From Saccoglossus kowalevskii (Eukaryota; Hemichordata; Enteropneusta; Harrimaniidae): a DNA stretch of 15,379 nt. The first letter of the stretch is position 1. Every line of letters begins with the position of its first letter. The notes under the pieces are model-generated. The model ran no database searches, was not told the origin of the DNA, and was given only the letters and a program-made list of their open reading frames with translations. This document shows positions 1-12,100 of the stretch, piece by piece. The stretch covers positions 218,332-233,710 of the forward strand of contig NW_003116462.1 of assembly GCF_000003605.2 (NCBI RefSeq), written 5' to 3'. The position numbers were made by a program, and so were the translations under genes.

Positions 1-72
1 AGCCGTAGATGTGGTTCCTGTGCCACCACCTCCTCCGGCAGCCGTAGATGTGGTTCCTGTGCCACCTCCGGC
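1..72. repeat. Coding minisatellite, two tandem units
   Basis: Unit one (1-39) and unit two (40-72) share their first 27 bases exactly (agccgtagatgtggttcctg and the seven bases that follow). They differ by a 6-base, in-frame length change in the Gly codons. A decayed third start (agccgttgttccagt) follows at 76. The array probably continues beyond the left edge. Confidence 0.85.
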
Positions 73-116
73 AGCAGCCGTTGTTCCAGTCCTTACTACA
101 TTAGACACAGTAGCAC
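1..116 (-). CDS. Exon 18 (partial): Thr/Ala/Gly-rich low-complexity stretch
   Basis: Acceptor at 117-118 with good context (atctcaacag|g). The phase-1 join gives G, then 38 open codons to the window edge, composed almost only of T, A, G, S and V, including two GTGTTSTA-type units. It continues the Thr-rich linker begun in exon 17. No cadherin motif or membrane helix is visible. The same frame stays open upstream of the acceptor to about position 288, so an earlier acceptor (for instance near 150) cannot be excluded. The exon continues past the left edge. Confidence 0.6.
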
Positions 117-3100
117 CTGTTGAGATGGTTGTATGAGGAATCGCGGAAATAGATGTAGCTACTTCATGAGGATGGTTCAGTTGGTGCTTTAGTGATTGGA
201 AGCAGTGGGAAAGGGTGTTGTTTAAATTGCTAGTGGGTATGCATCGATTAAATTGATTACAGTTGAAAACTTTTAGTTCAAAAAACAGTTAGTGGTTTTA
301 CAGTACACTAGAGTTACTAATTTTTAAAACTACTGGGAATAATTGCATTTAATTTTAATGGCCTTTTAGTACACACACTGGTTTAAGAATTAATACTTAA
401 ATTAAATTGCATTTACAGCAGTTCTGAATTATTCAGATCATTGGTTATTAAGATGGCTTACAACATTGCAAAACACTTTTTTTTATCAACCTAGACTTGA
501 CAGTGTAAAGAGCGGGTTTTCAAAACGATATGATTTTGATGTGTTTTAGTATTACTTGAATTACATACAATGTAGATGCACAATAGAAGAATAGTTATTA
601 AATACATACACTAGATTTGCGAATCATCTATGAAACAAAGCAAATGCCACATGTTTTGTAAAGTTGTAAGCCATTTTGCTAATGAACTACAAATAATCCT
701 CAGAACCACTAAGTATATCATGTAATTAAATCTGAAATATGAAAACTAGTACAATTATGAATGCGATAGCAGCAGAGTTTAAAAGGTTATGAGGAAGATT
801 GCATGCCATAGTCAAAAGTGAAAACAACCAAGGAAATGTTCGGTGATGAGAGCTGTTGAAGACTGTTGCCATAGTGATGAAGATTGAAATGAGGCAATCC
901 CTTTTCTGGTGAGTTTGGACGATAATGTAGTAACCGAAATGAATGTTTTCTCCGTTTTCATGCTCAGAGGGTTCAGAAAATGGTTTAGATGTACTCATGC
1001 TGATGATGGTGGGTGGTTGCCATGGAAACATGCAATGATGATGATGATGATGAAGATGAGTTCCAACAGAGGCACACTAGCACTGGTCACCAAGGTACTG
1101 GATACAGTTCTGGTTTCTGGTAATCTGGGCATGCCAGTTGGCAGGTCAGATCTACCGGAACCAGAGACTGTCAATCCAGTGCCCATAAGCGAGACATACT
1201 GTTCCCATTTGCATACCTGTTGTTGGGGCGGGTGTTGATGGCACAACAGTTGTTGTTTCTGTGATGTCAATCACTGTAATAGTTACCACGGCAACATCTA
1301 CATCTGACCTCCCAGGGTTCTGTGCACTTATGGTTAGGTTGAACTCGGTGTCTCCTGCATCGTAGTCAAATGACTGAACTGCATAAATAGTCCCATCAAG
1401 AGCTATTAACAATAGGGAACATATTGATTAATTTAAAGCCATTTCACAAATCATGTAAGACATAGTGAATATGTAAAATGTATTTTTGAATGTATAGTAT
1501 ATTGTGAAAACTTGGTGTATACAAAATGTATTATTGCAACATTAATGACAACTATATTTCCCTGGTCATAAGCCTTTGGGTACCGGGCAGTGACAATTAA
1601 TTTAATCTTGAAAATAAAGATGTTGTTTATTAAAATACGCATGTAAAAAGTGTGTTTCATTGCATAAAAATCATGATTATGATGATTGGTAGAGTAGTTT
1701 TTATTTTGAAATATGTGTTAACCATAAAAAACTCGCGCAACTTTCAACGCTCACTCTTTCTATTATTACTGAATTAATACTTATCTCTTTTACGGATTGA
1801 AAACTATTCCAAATAATTACAAATGATATAGCTCTGCTGTATACATAGCAGTTTGACAGTTGAAAACTGCATTTTTACCAAAAATGACAGAAATATTAAC
1901 TAAAATTAGACTATTGAAGCTATCTTCACAAAATGAACGAATCTGATTGAGGTACATCATAGGTGTCTAAATATAAAATATCAAAGTGATGGGACTTGCC
2001 TTATTCTTGAAAATAGTATTTTTACCAAAAGTGACAAAAATATTCATTAAAATTAGAGAATTGAAGGTATTATCAGAAAATCTGACTGAGCCCCACCCCC
2101 AAGGTGTCTACATACAAAATACTGTTTTAAGAAGAAGTTGAAGATTGTACTTTTAAATAAGTATTCATCAAAATTAGAAACTTGAAGGTACATGTACATA
2201 TGTATATATATATAATATATATCAAAGAAAGGATTTGCTGATTTCAAGAGATCGAGAATGTAAAGTTTCCAATGTTGGACAATCAGTAATATGAACAGCT
2301 TCACTCTGACGATTACAGCAAGTCTCAGAAGCACTAAGACAGCCAATTGGCAAACTTGCTAGCGAATTGGCTAACTGCTTTGGTTTTGACTAAACGGTTG
2401 GCTTTCGAATCTCGCTGGCGCCAACTTGTGGTCACACCCAGTCTTGGTGAATCTATATAGGGGACGGTCGTCATACTTTAGGAGCTAATCAGCGACATAC
2501 AGTTGGATATCTATTTCGCTTTAAAATATACCAGGGAAAGTGTTCTATGTTCTTCATGTAATAAGGTGTTTGTATACAAGGGATTGTCCACGCAAAAACG
2601 ACGAATGAGGTTGAATGTTTTCAGTGGTTGGCTCAATGTTATCCCAACAGATCGTTTGGATGTGAAACTTTGTTGTTTTCTACCTGATTTGTAGAAAACT
2701 GTTTCTCAACTTGACTCTTTATTTAGTTTCAATCAATGTTAAAGACTGCTACCCTATATAGTAAATATCAATGGATTATTCGCATTTATCATATTATCAC
2801 TTGTATGCCAGCTGACTGTGGCCATTCTCCGAGTCAGGCTGACCAGGGAAACAACTTATAACATTATCACGCCTCGCATAACAAAGCAATCATTCTGGGG
2901 AATCCAGACGTGTACCAGGCTACGTAAAAGCATTCTATGTCCCCTAATGCAATATAGATGCAACCACAAGTCGACGCCAGCGAGATTCAAAAGCCAACTG
3001 TTTAGTCAAAACCCAAGCAGTTAGCCAATTTGCTAGGGAGTTTGCAAATTGGCTGCCCCAATACTTCTGAGACTTGCTGTATTAGCTGACAGGGGAGCAA

Positions 3101-6100
3101 ACAATTCTTCATCTTTTCTGATGTTAAATGTTTAGTCGCATGGGCCTGTGACCAGAGAAGTATAAAATGTATATATAGATAAACAACATATACCTCCTCA
3201 ATATTAAATATACTGCAACATTAACACATGCAAGACATGACAACAAGGAACAAACACAATATAATTAGCTGGAGAACAATAACATGCATTATTCACTCTC
3301 TTTTAATAGCCTGCTCATTAAAGAAAATCATGCAGTAATTACAATAGAACAAAACAAAGTTTAAATTAATATATCACAAAACAACAGTCATGACATGCAA
3401 ATGATGTCAGAACACAGTCTTACGGTCAATCCTAAATTTATCTTGGTTGCTTCCACTCTCAACTGCATAGATGATAAAATTATATGGAGAATCATCTATG
3501 TCATACACAGTGATGGGCTGGTTCTATAGAAAGAAAAAAGAAACATTCAGTCAATGATTAGTCATCACAGTGAAAAACATTACAGGTTGATAATTGTATA
3601 AGAAAAACTATTTGTGTATTTTTAATTAGATGAGAAATAATTATTTGGTATCTCGCTTAACACAGACTTATTCTGAGAAAATTAGAGATGACTATCTATG
3701 ATATACACGGTTGACATGGATTTCTCTAAACGCAAGAAGTCACAATGTCACTCTGCGGTTATGTATACTTTGATAAGCCTCTAATTATTGTTTCAATAAA
3801 TTACCAATAAACATAATGTTGCACACCACTCATGTTGAACTGTCAGGCTGAATCATTTCCTCTATACACTTGTTTTGCCTTCACAAGTTATTCACTCAAT
3901 CTTTCTTGCCAACATTTCAAGGCAGCATTTTGCATATTTTATGTATTTTTCATAACTGTTAATTTTTGACCAAACAGACATAATATGTTTTGCCTTCACA
4001 AGTTATTCACTCAATCTTTCTTGCCAACATTTCAAGGCAGCATTTTGCATATTTTATGTATTTTTCATAACTGTTAATTTTTGACCAAACAGACATAATT
4101 GCTTACAAGCAGATCTAAATCAAAATGTTTATAAAAAATTTCCAAAGAAAAATATGCAGTTTATTTTGTGAAAGGTACACAACAAAAGTTGACCTTCAAG
4201 TACCAAGGAGGGTTATAATTGATTTGTAATGATTTGGACACCATCATTTTTCCCGCCAAGAAGTTAGTGCAACATTTTGTCTGATTTTTCTACCATTTTT
4301 TTCATGATTTTGGACTAAATAGGTATAATTTCTTATAAGCTATTAATATTGAAACAAATTTTAAAAAAGGGGTTACGTAAATCTTTGGAAATGTCCATCA
4401 ACCAAATGTTCTCAACATTAAAGCCATCAACTATATTAAGCTTTCAGAAAATATATTAAATTTGGAGATAAAATATGATCATTACCAATTCAGAGTAATT
4501 ATTGATTTCATATTTAATGATGACTTTATTATTATGTTGTCTACAACAGAAATAATTTTTATGAGATATACAATATATGTCTTTACCATATTCAATGCAG
4601 TTTGGCTTGGTTGTTTTTCTGATATGGTGGCTGTATACCTGGTTTCATTAAATACTGGTGAATTATCATTAATATCAAGCACATTCACTTTTAGAGTTGA
4701 ATTAGTGCTCCGACTTGGAGAACCACCATCTTCTGCAATTAGCTGTTAAAAAGAAAATGTTGTATGTTAATAATTTCATGATGAAAAAAAAACTGTTCAT
4801 ATTCCTCATACTTGTTTTACATATCAACAGTGGAAGTCAATTCAAAATGGGTGATGTTGTGTTGCTATGCTAAACAGCAACAACATAATCATTATTGCTA
4901 CTATTGCACACCACCACTATCATCATCACCGTCATTATTATTATTATTATTATCATTATCATCAAATTCATCATCACCACTGTAAGCATCATCTTCACAA
5001 TCAAAAATAAAGACAAGGATGAAACTTACCAGAAGGTCATACATCTCTTTATTTTCTCTATCAATGTCACCATCTACTGAGATAGTAACAGTGTTATCAG
5101 TGTTCAACACTAGTGAGAAATCAGAACTACCGGCTCCTTCTAACCTCAGGGTCACATCACCATTGCCAGCAATATCAGCATCAGAAACAAATACTGTAGG
5201 GGTCTATAGAAAGAGATCGACATCCATCAATGAATAATAAACTACCCTTGCCAAAATTCATTAGACAAGATGTATACTTTTTGTGTGATAAATTTATACA
5301 ACTTCTGAATAAATTTGGACATTTGATGTATAAATTTGTGTATACTATATTTGGAACAGATTTGTATACAAAAAGGATGCAACTAATTTACAAATAGTGT
5401 ACAAAAAATGTACTTTTATATACAAAAAGTATCCCATATTTAGAACACTCATGTATACAAAAATTGTACAAAGTACAATTCATAAAATGGCATTGATGGC
5501 AATTAAACTTTGTGGGTTTCATTTGTCCCAGCGTACAGTAATATTACTCAACAATCTGTAATTGGATTTACCTACACATAAACATAGGCTTTGCAAAATA
5601 TGGCACAAATATATTATTATAACCACAAAAACAGAAAATATGTAATGACCATACAGCATTGAGTGAATAGATATTTCAAATTAATTTTTAATAACCAAGG
5701 TTTTTGATAATTGAGAAAAACAGCTAATTTGGTAGGCCATCTAAATTGTGTAGATTTAAAATAGGCAACCTCAAATATGACTTTGAGTGGATTGTTATAA
5801 ACAAACAGTAGACAACATGCTTGAAATATGGAGGTGCGAGTGGAGGGGTATGGAGGTGGGTGTGGAGAGGTTTGGATGTGGGAGTGGAGGAGTTTCCACT
5901 CTGTTTAGCTTCCATTCCATTCTATTCTATTCTATTCTATTCTATTCTATTCTATTCTATTCTATTCTATTCTATTCTATTCTATTCTATATACTCACCA
6001 TCAATAACTGGGTACCAGTTTCAACATTTTCACTGATGGAAGCAGTTAAGTCACTGCTGGATATCACAGGATCATTATCATTCACATCCAATATATTGAC

Positions 6101-9100
6101 AATAACTTCAACCAATCCCTAGAAAAAAGAATATAAAACAGAGTCTTTATTGCTTGATTCTGAGAAAATTTGCGAAATACTTTTTATTTGGGTCCAATAA
6201 AAACATAGAGTTACAATAATTTGCAACATCTTGTCCTTAACACGATTAAATCATCCAAAGCAGTGAAAATGAAATGGTTTACTATCTTTTTTATGATACA
6301 AAAAAAAAGTCTTTGGTTTGTCTATGAAAAATATATTGGACAAATACTAAAATACAAATTATTACTGTAACAGTGAAAAGCATATCATATAGCTTAAAGC
6401 AAGGGTGTCGTAATTGTGCATGCAGATCCATGAGCCTATGCAATTTTTAGTGGGCATTGTTATCGTCGCTTGGAACATAATTCCTGCAAGTGTGCAGCTG
6501 ACGACCCCTCCGCTTTAATATTATTGTTCTACCCTACAGTTAGGAGAATGAGTAATGGCAACAGACAGAACCAGTTTTAGTTTACCCTGACACCAGTTGA
6601 AGCTATATTTGGTGTCTGTATTGACTTACCAATCTTGGTGAGGTTCTATCATCCATAGCAGCAATTGTCAAAGAATAAACATCTTGATCCTCTCGGTTCA
6701 GTGTTCCATTTGTGGAAATTTGACCATTCTGAAAACAGTAATTGATGCCAGTTCAGATATACAGAGACATGAATACATAAATTAAATAAATAAATTCAAA
6801 CAAATATTAATACAATAATAATGACATTAATTTTAACTGAAATAATGCTGTTGTAAATTAACTTTCTACATTTTTTTTATATTCCTCAATATTTCTGGAA
6901 ATGAACCCTACTAGGTAATTTTGGAGCCAACAGACAAAATTTGAGTAAATTTTCATTTTTTTGGCTATTTTTTTTCAATTTTCTGAAGGAAAGTGTAGAC
7001 TATAAATGGGACTATTTTGCTAACTTGTGATGAAACAAGCAGCCTGTCGGCTGAGATAGCTCCGCTGTTAGCAATGCACATTTCAATTAAAGAACAAAAT
7101 ATATCATTAGAAAATGAACAATATGTATAGTATCAAAGCAATGGGACTTGCTGTTTTCAACAAGAAGTCAAAAACATCACTTTTCACTAACAATGACAAA
7201 AATAATCATTTTTGGTTTGTGTTGGCACAGACCTGGTTTGTAAAGACACATCCCCTGAGCTTGATGCAATTCAAGGATTCACACCTTTTTGAGTTAACCA
7301 ATCAGTTTGCATTAATTTTGAACTTTTTTAGCCAATCAATTCTATTCATAAATCGTGTCATTCATTCTTTGATGCAACTCGTTTGCGTGAATATTCTTGT
7401 CGGCTAACCCACCAACCATCCCCATCTTAACTCCTCTTCTGGTCATTTTTCACCCCACTATTGGGCAAAGGACTTCATCCTGTCCCCCATTACAAGGACG
7501 AACGTCCACTTTCTGGCTTTTCCTTTGTATGACATGGCAATTTATCAACACCTTTGCCCAATGCTCACCAGTGGGCGATTTGAAGGGTGACCCCTTGCCC
7601 AATTTTTTAGTGTGTATTTTTATTGTGTAATCTTTCCATTATGTTAACGCATGTTTTTTTATTTCTTTATAGCCGACTAGTTTTAATAAATTGTCTTACT
7701 TTTAATCTGGTGTGTTGTAGTGTTTTTACAAATCAAAATAAGATAATTGAAAATATCACCACGAAATTAAATCTGAAAGAGGTCCACATGTAGTACCTAT
7801 ATATGTAATATCAAAGCAATTGGACAATTGGACAATTGGTTTTTAAAAAGAAGTTGAAAATGTCACTTTTTACCAAAAATTACAAAAATATTCACCAAAA
7901 TTAGAGAATTGAAGATATCAACATGAAATGAACAAAGATAAGAGAGGTGTACCCAAGGTACATATACACCAAGTATCAAAGCATTCAGGCTAGTAGTTTT
8001 CAAGAAGAAGTTTGAAAAGTAAAACAATGACACGGACGACGACAGACGAAGGACAATCACTCATATGATAAGCTCCGCTCCACAAAGTTGACAGCGAAGC
8101 TAAAAAGAGAACTGGTAGTGAAAAGGTTAAGACCATCTCATAGTCATTTACACACACACTACGTCCAATCAGAAAACCAGACTTACTTCATCAATGACAA
8201 ATATTCCATCTTGATTTCCAGCAAATATACTGTATATTATTGCATCACCATCATCATCAGTTGCCCAGACACTCCCGACGGTTACCACCGACAACGCACC
8301 GGGATAGTCATTCTCATTAATACTATACACATAGCCCAAGGACTGGTTGAAAACTGGATTGTACAAGTTGATTTCAAGTACAGTTATTAAAATAGTAGCC
8401 TGAAATATAACAAAAATTATTTGTATTTATATTATTATAAGGGGTGGACCATTGGAAAAAAAAGCTTAGAGAAAATGACAAAAAGTTCCTACAATTTCCC
8501 CTCCCAGAGTTTCTAATGGTCATCCCTTAATGCATGACAGATAATGCCATGGCTTGATATTTTAGAAAAAAGGTGTTTTAATTGTGGTTTTGAAATTCAA
8601 AATAATGGGTTCTTCAGATCGTAAAGGCAAAAATGTAACGAATCAATAAATAAATTCATTTGCATCTGTAACAGGTTTCTTGCCTTTGATTAATTGTTAC
8701 AGTATTAATTGGTAAAAGCATGCCTATGAAACAAACAACAAAGAGTGGATGTACTTTAATATTAATGTTTTTAAATGATCTGAAAATATAATAGGCGAAT
8801 TTCTGCTCGAACTTAAAATAATGTGTAAAAGCCGAGGTTTGAACGTCTGGCACAAAAATCAAAAGATTTGATTTTGAACTTCCTTTCTTTCATAGTTCAA
8901 TATTGACCATCATCAATTGTGTACAGCACATTATTAAGCATGAAAATACCCAAAATATATTCTTACATTTGTTGAATCTTACGCAATGTTTTGATTGCCA
9001 CTATGACGCTATGACCTGTGTTTGTTGTGTTTTTATGTTTGATATCGTGCACAATCTTGCAGTACTAGTATACTGGAAAATGGTCAATTGTCAAAGTGAC

Positions 9101-12100
9101 TTGAATGCATTACCTGATTTGTGTTGAGTCCATCATCTGCTTCTACTGTAAGATTATAGAAATCATTATCTCTGACATCAAGGATACCATCACCAGTTAG
9201 TGTAACCACACCACTCATCTCATCAATAGTAAAAGCACCTAGCGAGAAAACATTGAGTTGTTACATTGATATTGTAGTAACCGAGTGTTTGCCCAACCAC
9301 TACCATAATGATCCACGCAGGAAAACGGTAATATACATGTAAAACTCAGGTTCATTTGTGGAACTGCAAAACTACAACTTGGCAAGCATTGCCGCCATTA
9401 CAAACTCAAACCAGGTCGTGTGTCCACTAACATCTAGCATACTGAATATAGATACCAAATTATCACAGCCATTAGTGTACCTGCAGCTCTAAGCTGATAT
9501 GGCACTGACACGCATGGTATACTTTCATGTCACAAGTACTTCATATTGGATAGTAAGAGCCTGTGATGTCAATGCTTTTTAGTGTTCAACCCAAGGCAGG
9601 ATTTGAACTTGAATCTATCGATCACGAATCCAATGGAACAACCACTATGTTGCCAGTGATTGGCCGCATAAACAATCTTTATTCTTGACTACTTCCCATC
9701 TCCAAGGTGTCACCAAATTAATCCAGCTTGATTTTGGGAATTCCGTTTCGACTCAAGATCCATACAAAATCAGTTGTATTAGACACAGCAGCACACTGGT
9801 AACCATAAATCACATCCAGTTTCATTTTCAGTATATTTTTTTCAGTCCTTGTATCAGTACACACAGGGTAATATATTAAAAGTAGTATTATGAATACTTG
9901 TAAAAATACCAAGCCCCTTACCATTAGTATTGCCATCCGACTGTAAACTGAATGTAATAGTGTTATTCCAATCATTGTCAGTAACAGACACAGTTATTAT
10001 AGAACGGTCAGCCGAAGCATCCTCTGGGACATCAGCAGTGTATGTGTCTTCCGTGAAAACTGGAGGATTATCGTTGATGTCTTGTACATATACTGTCACC
10101 TAAAAGCAAACAATTCAGAAAATATTATTATATTCATTGACATGAGCAGGGATACATTTCATATTTAGTGATATATTAACCCCATCACCACCACCAAATT
10201 CATTCATCTGCAACAAAATAGTCCTGCTAAAAATAAATTAGTTATTGAATTTGCATACAAATTCAGTAAACACAAACTATATAAGTGACACAGGTTACCA
10301 TGACAACAAGTAAAGCTAACTAGTATGTCTTCAATCTTCAAAATACATCAACTTTTTGATATGCTGGTACTATTAAGACAGACAACTCACCACAATATCT
10401 GATGTTAGCGGATCGTTCCCCTGGTCTTCTGCCGTTACCAGCAATTCATAAACTGCTTCTCCATTATTATTTATCACCAGACCTGGTGCTTCTCGGTCCA
10501 GACTAGCCAAGCCAAAGATCATTCCCTGTATGACACAAAATATTGAGTTTTCAGAATTTATTGAGTTCGAAATGGAATTAGACACGTTATTGTTGCTAGG
10601 TTCAAAGTTCAAATATTCTTGATGTCTTTGCCATCATTACTAACTTCAAAAGGAATATCTCCAGGTCATCTCAGAGTTCAGTTCAGAGTTTAAATGGAAT
10701 TCATTTTACTAAATTCAAATTGTGAATCCATGTCTAGATCAACAAATACATTCATACTTACTGTGACATTATCAATACTAAACAGAGATGGAAATGATGA
10801 TAATCCATAAACTACATCTCCATTGGCGCCCTCATCATCATCATCAGCTATGACACTGAAGATATCAGATGTTATATTACCCTCTACAAAAAAAGGATAA
10901 ATAATTCATCACAGATTTTTATAATAAAATGCATGTAATTGGCATAGTGGCCAGACATTTCACAATTTTTCATTATAAATATTGATAATGACAAGTACAA
11001 TGAAAAGGAAAATCATGCCCAACCATCTTTCTTACAGCGAGCAATGATCATGTTGGAGGAACAGGCGACATAAAAATTATTCACGTCTATGATCAATTAA
11101 TGTAGAAGTGAAAAGAAAAAAGAATTTAAAGCAATGAGTGCAAGTTTTCATAACTTAATTTATGAACTGAAATAAAGAATGTACATTCAAACAAACGCAT
11201 ATTGTATTACTTAACATCACGCAAAATATTCTTCTTTATACAAACATGAATGTTTTTTTTCTTTTAAGCAATTTCCACATATTTTATATATTAAAAACTA
11301 ACTTTTTATTTATGGCAGTAACAATCTGAATATTCTAATAGTCTAAAATTGATAGTAATCACAAAAATTTGAGATTGTTTCTGCTCATTTTACCAACACT
11401 GTTGTTACCTGTGATACTAGTTTGATATGGTAAGCCAGTAAACTCTGGTGAATTATCATTCACATCCTCCACTGTAATGGTTACTGTGGTAACAACCTGT
11501 GGATGAAGAAGGAATTATGTTGAATCAGCAGATGAATGCGGTATAAATCAATTAGGCCTCAATTGCACATTTTGAATTTAAACAAACCAAAGTGAATTTC
11601 CAAGATCACAGATAATATTCTTCTGCTAAAAAAATAAAAGTGGAGAAAAAACTCAAATAATTGTATATGAAAGGCATTTGATTTAAAATCAGATAATTAT
11701 CACTAGATGTTCACATCCTGCAAAATCAGTGACTTCCTATCTCAATTCAAGACCACAGTAAAATTGTCACTAACAAATAATGTCATGGTTTCACCAACTT
11801 GCAATTACATTTTTTATTTTCCATTTCATTCATGTAAGAATTTATTTTTTCAACAACAGTTATTAAATTCATCAAATCTATTACAAACTTCAAATCTAAA
11901 GAGACCCACTTACTGATGTTAATCCAGTTGGATCAGTAGCTGTAACATTCACATCAAAAATATTTTTGATTTCTCGGTCTATAGGAGCTGATGTTTTCAT
12001 CTCACCACTATACTTGTCAATACTAAAAAAATTTGCACCTGAACCTGAAACAAAGGGTCAAGTATTAGAGTTATATTTCTGGAATTAAAGACACTCAACT

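Larger units (their letters stand above)
2314..3081. mobile_element. Non-autonomous DNA transposon with long inverted ends and flanking TA
   Basis: The left end, 2316-2432, pairs without gaps against the reverse complement of 2963-3079; by eye 103 of 117 positions match. Both ends start CAGCAAGTCTCAGAAG outside-in and are flanked by TA (2314-2315, 3080-3081), as expected of a TA-targeting Tc1/mariner-type element. Weaker pairing seems to go on inside (aggggac near 2460 and 2940). No transposase is visible: the two short inner frames (2503-2694, 2818-3024) lack any recognisable motif. It lies inside the intron between exons 16 and 17. The superfamily is inferred from the TA and CAG ends only. 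Confidence 0.85.
1403..3423 (-). other. Intron between exons 16 and 17 (2.0 kb)
   Basis: The largest intron in the window. It contains the decayed repeat (1827-2310), then the inverted-end element (2314-3081), then about 340 bases of AT-rich DNA in which I see nothing. Exons 16 and 17 join in phase with no missing cadherin segment, so no exon is hidden here. Confidence 0.85.
3524..4586 (-). other. Intron between exons 15 and 16
   Basis: AT-rich intron of 1063 bases. Its notable content is the 115-bp tandem duplication at 3871-4100 and a diverged relative at about 4240-4350. No coding signal is seen. Confidence 0.8.
5204..5998 (-). other. Intron between exons 13 and 14
   Basis: 795 bases. 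It contains a diverged direct repeat around 5329-5480, a G-rich run at 5829-5893 and the TCTAT array at 5911-5990 beside the exon 13 donor. No coding signal. Confidence 0.8.
6729..8186 (-). other. Intron between exons 11 and 12 (1.46 kb)
   Basis: Filled from about 7047 to 8136 with an old repeat-derived sequence and an apparent insertion within it; 6729-7040 is plain AT-rich DNA. Exons 11 and 12 join directly within EC-g (FVIDE then NGQIST), so no exon is missing. Confidence 0.8.

Noticed and set aside
909-1270. Opposed open frames with Met and Gln/His runs on both strands
   Set aside because: They come from the ATG microsatellite and antisense of exon 17; no domain and no supporting splice sites.
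2503-3024. Two plus-strand open frames (2503-2694 and 2818-3024) that could be a transposase fragment
   Set aside because: Short, no DDE or helix-turn-helix motif visible, and the second runs into the inverted end; best seen as chance frames in a non-autonomous element.
4901-5029. Acidic Asp/Asn-rich extension of exon 14
   Set aside because: It is read-through past a consensus donor (gtaagt) into CAT/TTA microsatellite; exon 15 continues EC-h perfectly without it.
5787-6122. Plus-strand frame with an Ile/Leu/Phe/Tyr/Ser repeat
   Set aside because: Translation of the TCTAT microsatellite plus antisense of exon 13; not a protein.
7114-7630. Plus-strand frames of 97 and 77 codons in the intron between exons 11 and 12
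   Set aside because: They overlap the decayed repeat and its insertion, show no recognisable domain, and start at arbitrary methionines.
9589-9662. A functional tRNA gene
   Set aside because: The A box region carries extra bases, the B box has transitions at key positions, and a clean acceptor stem could not be drawn; it fits a SINE head better.
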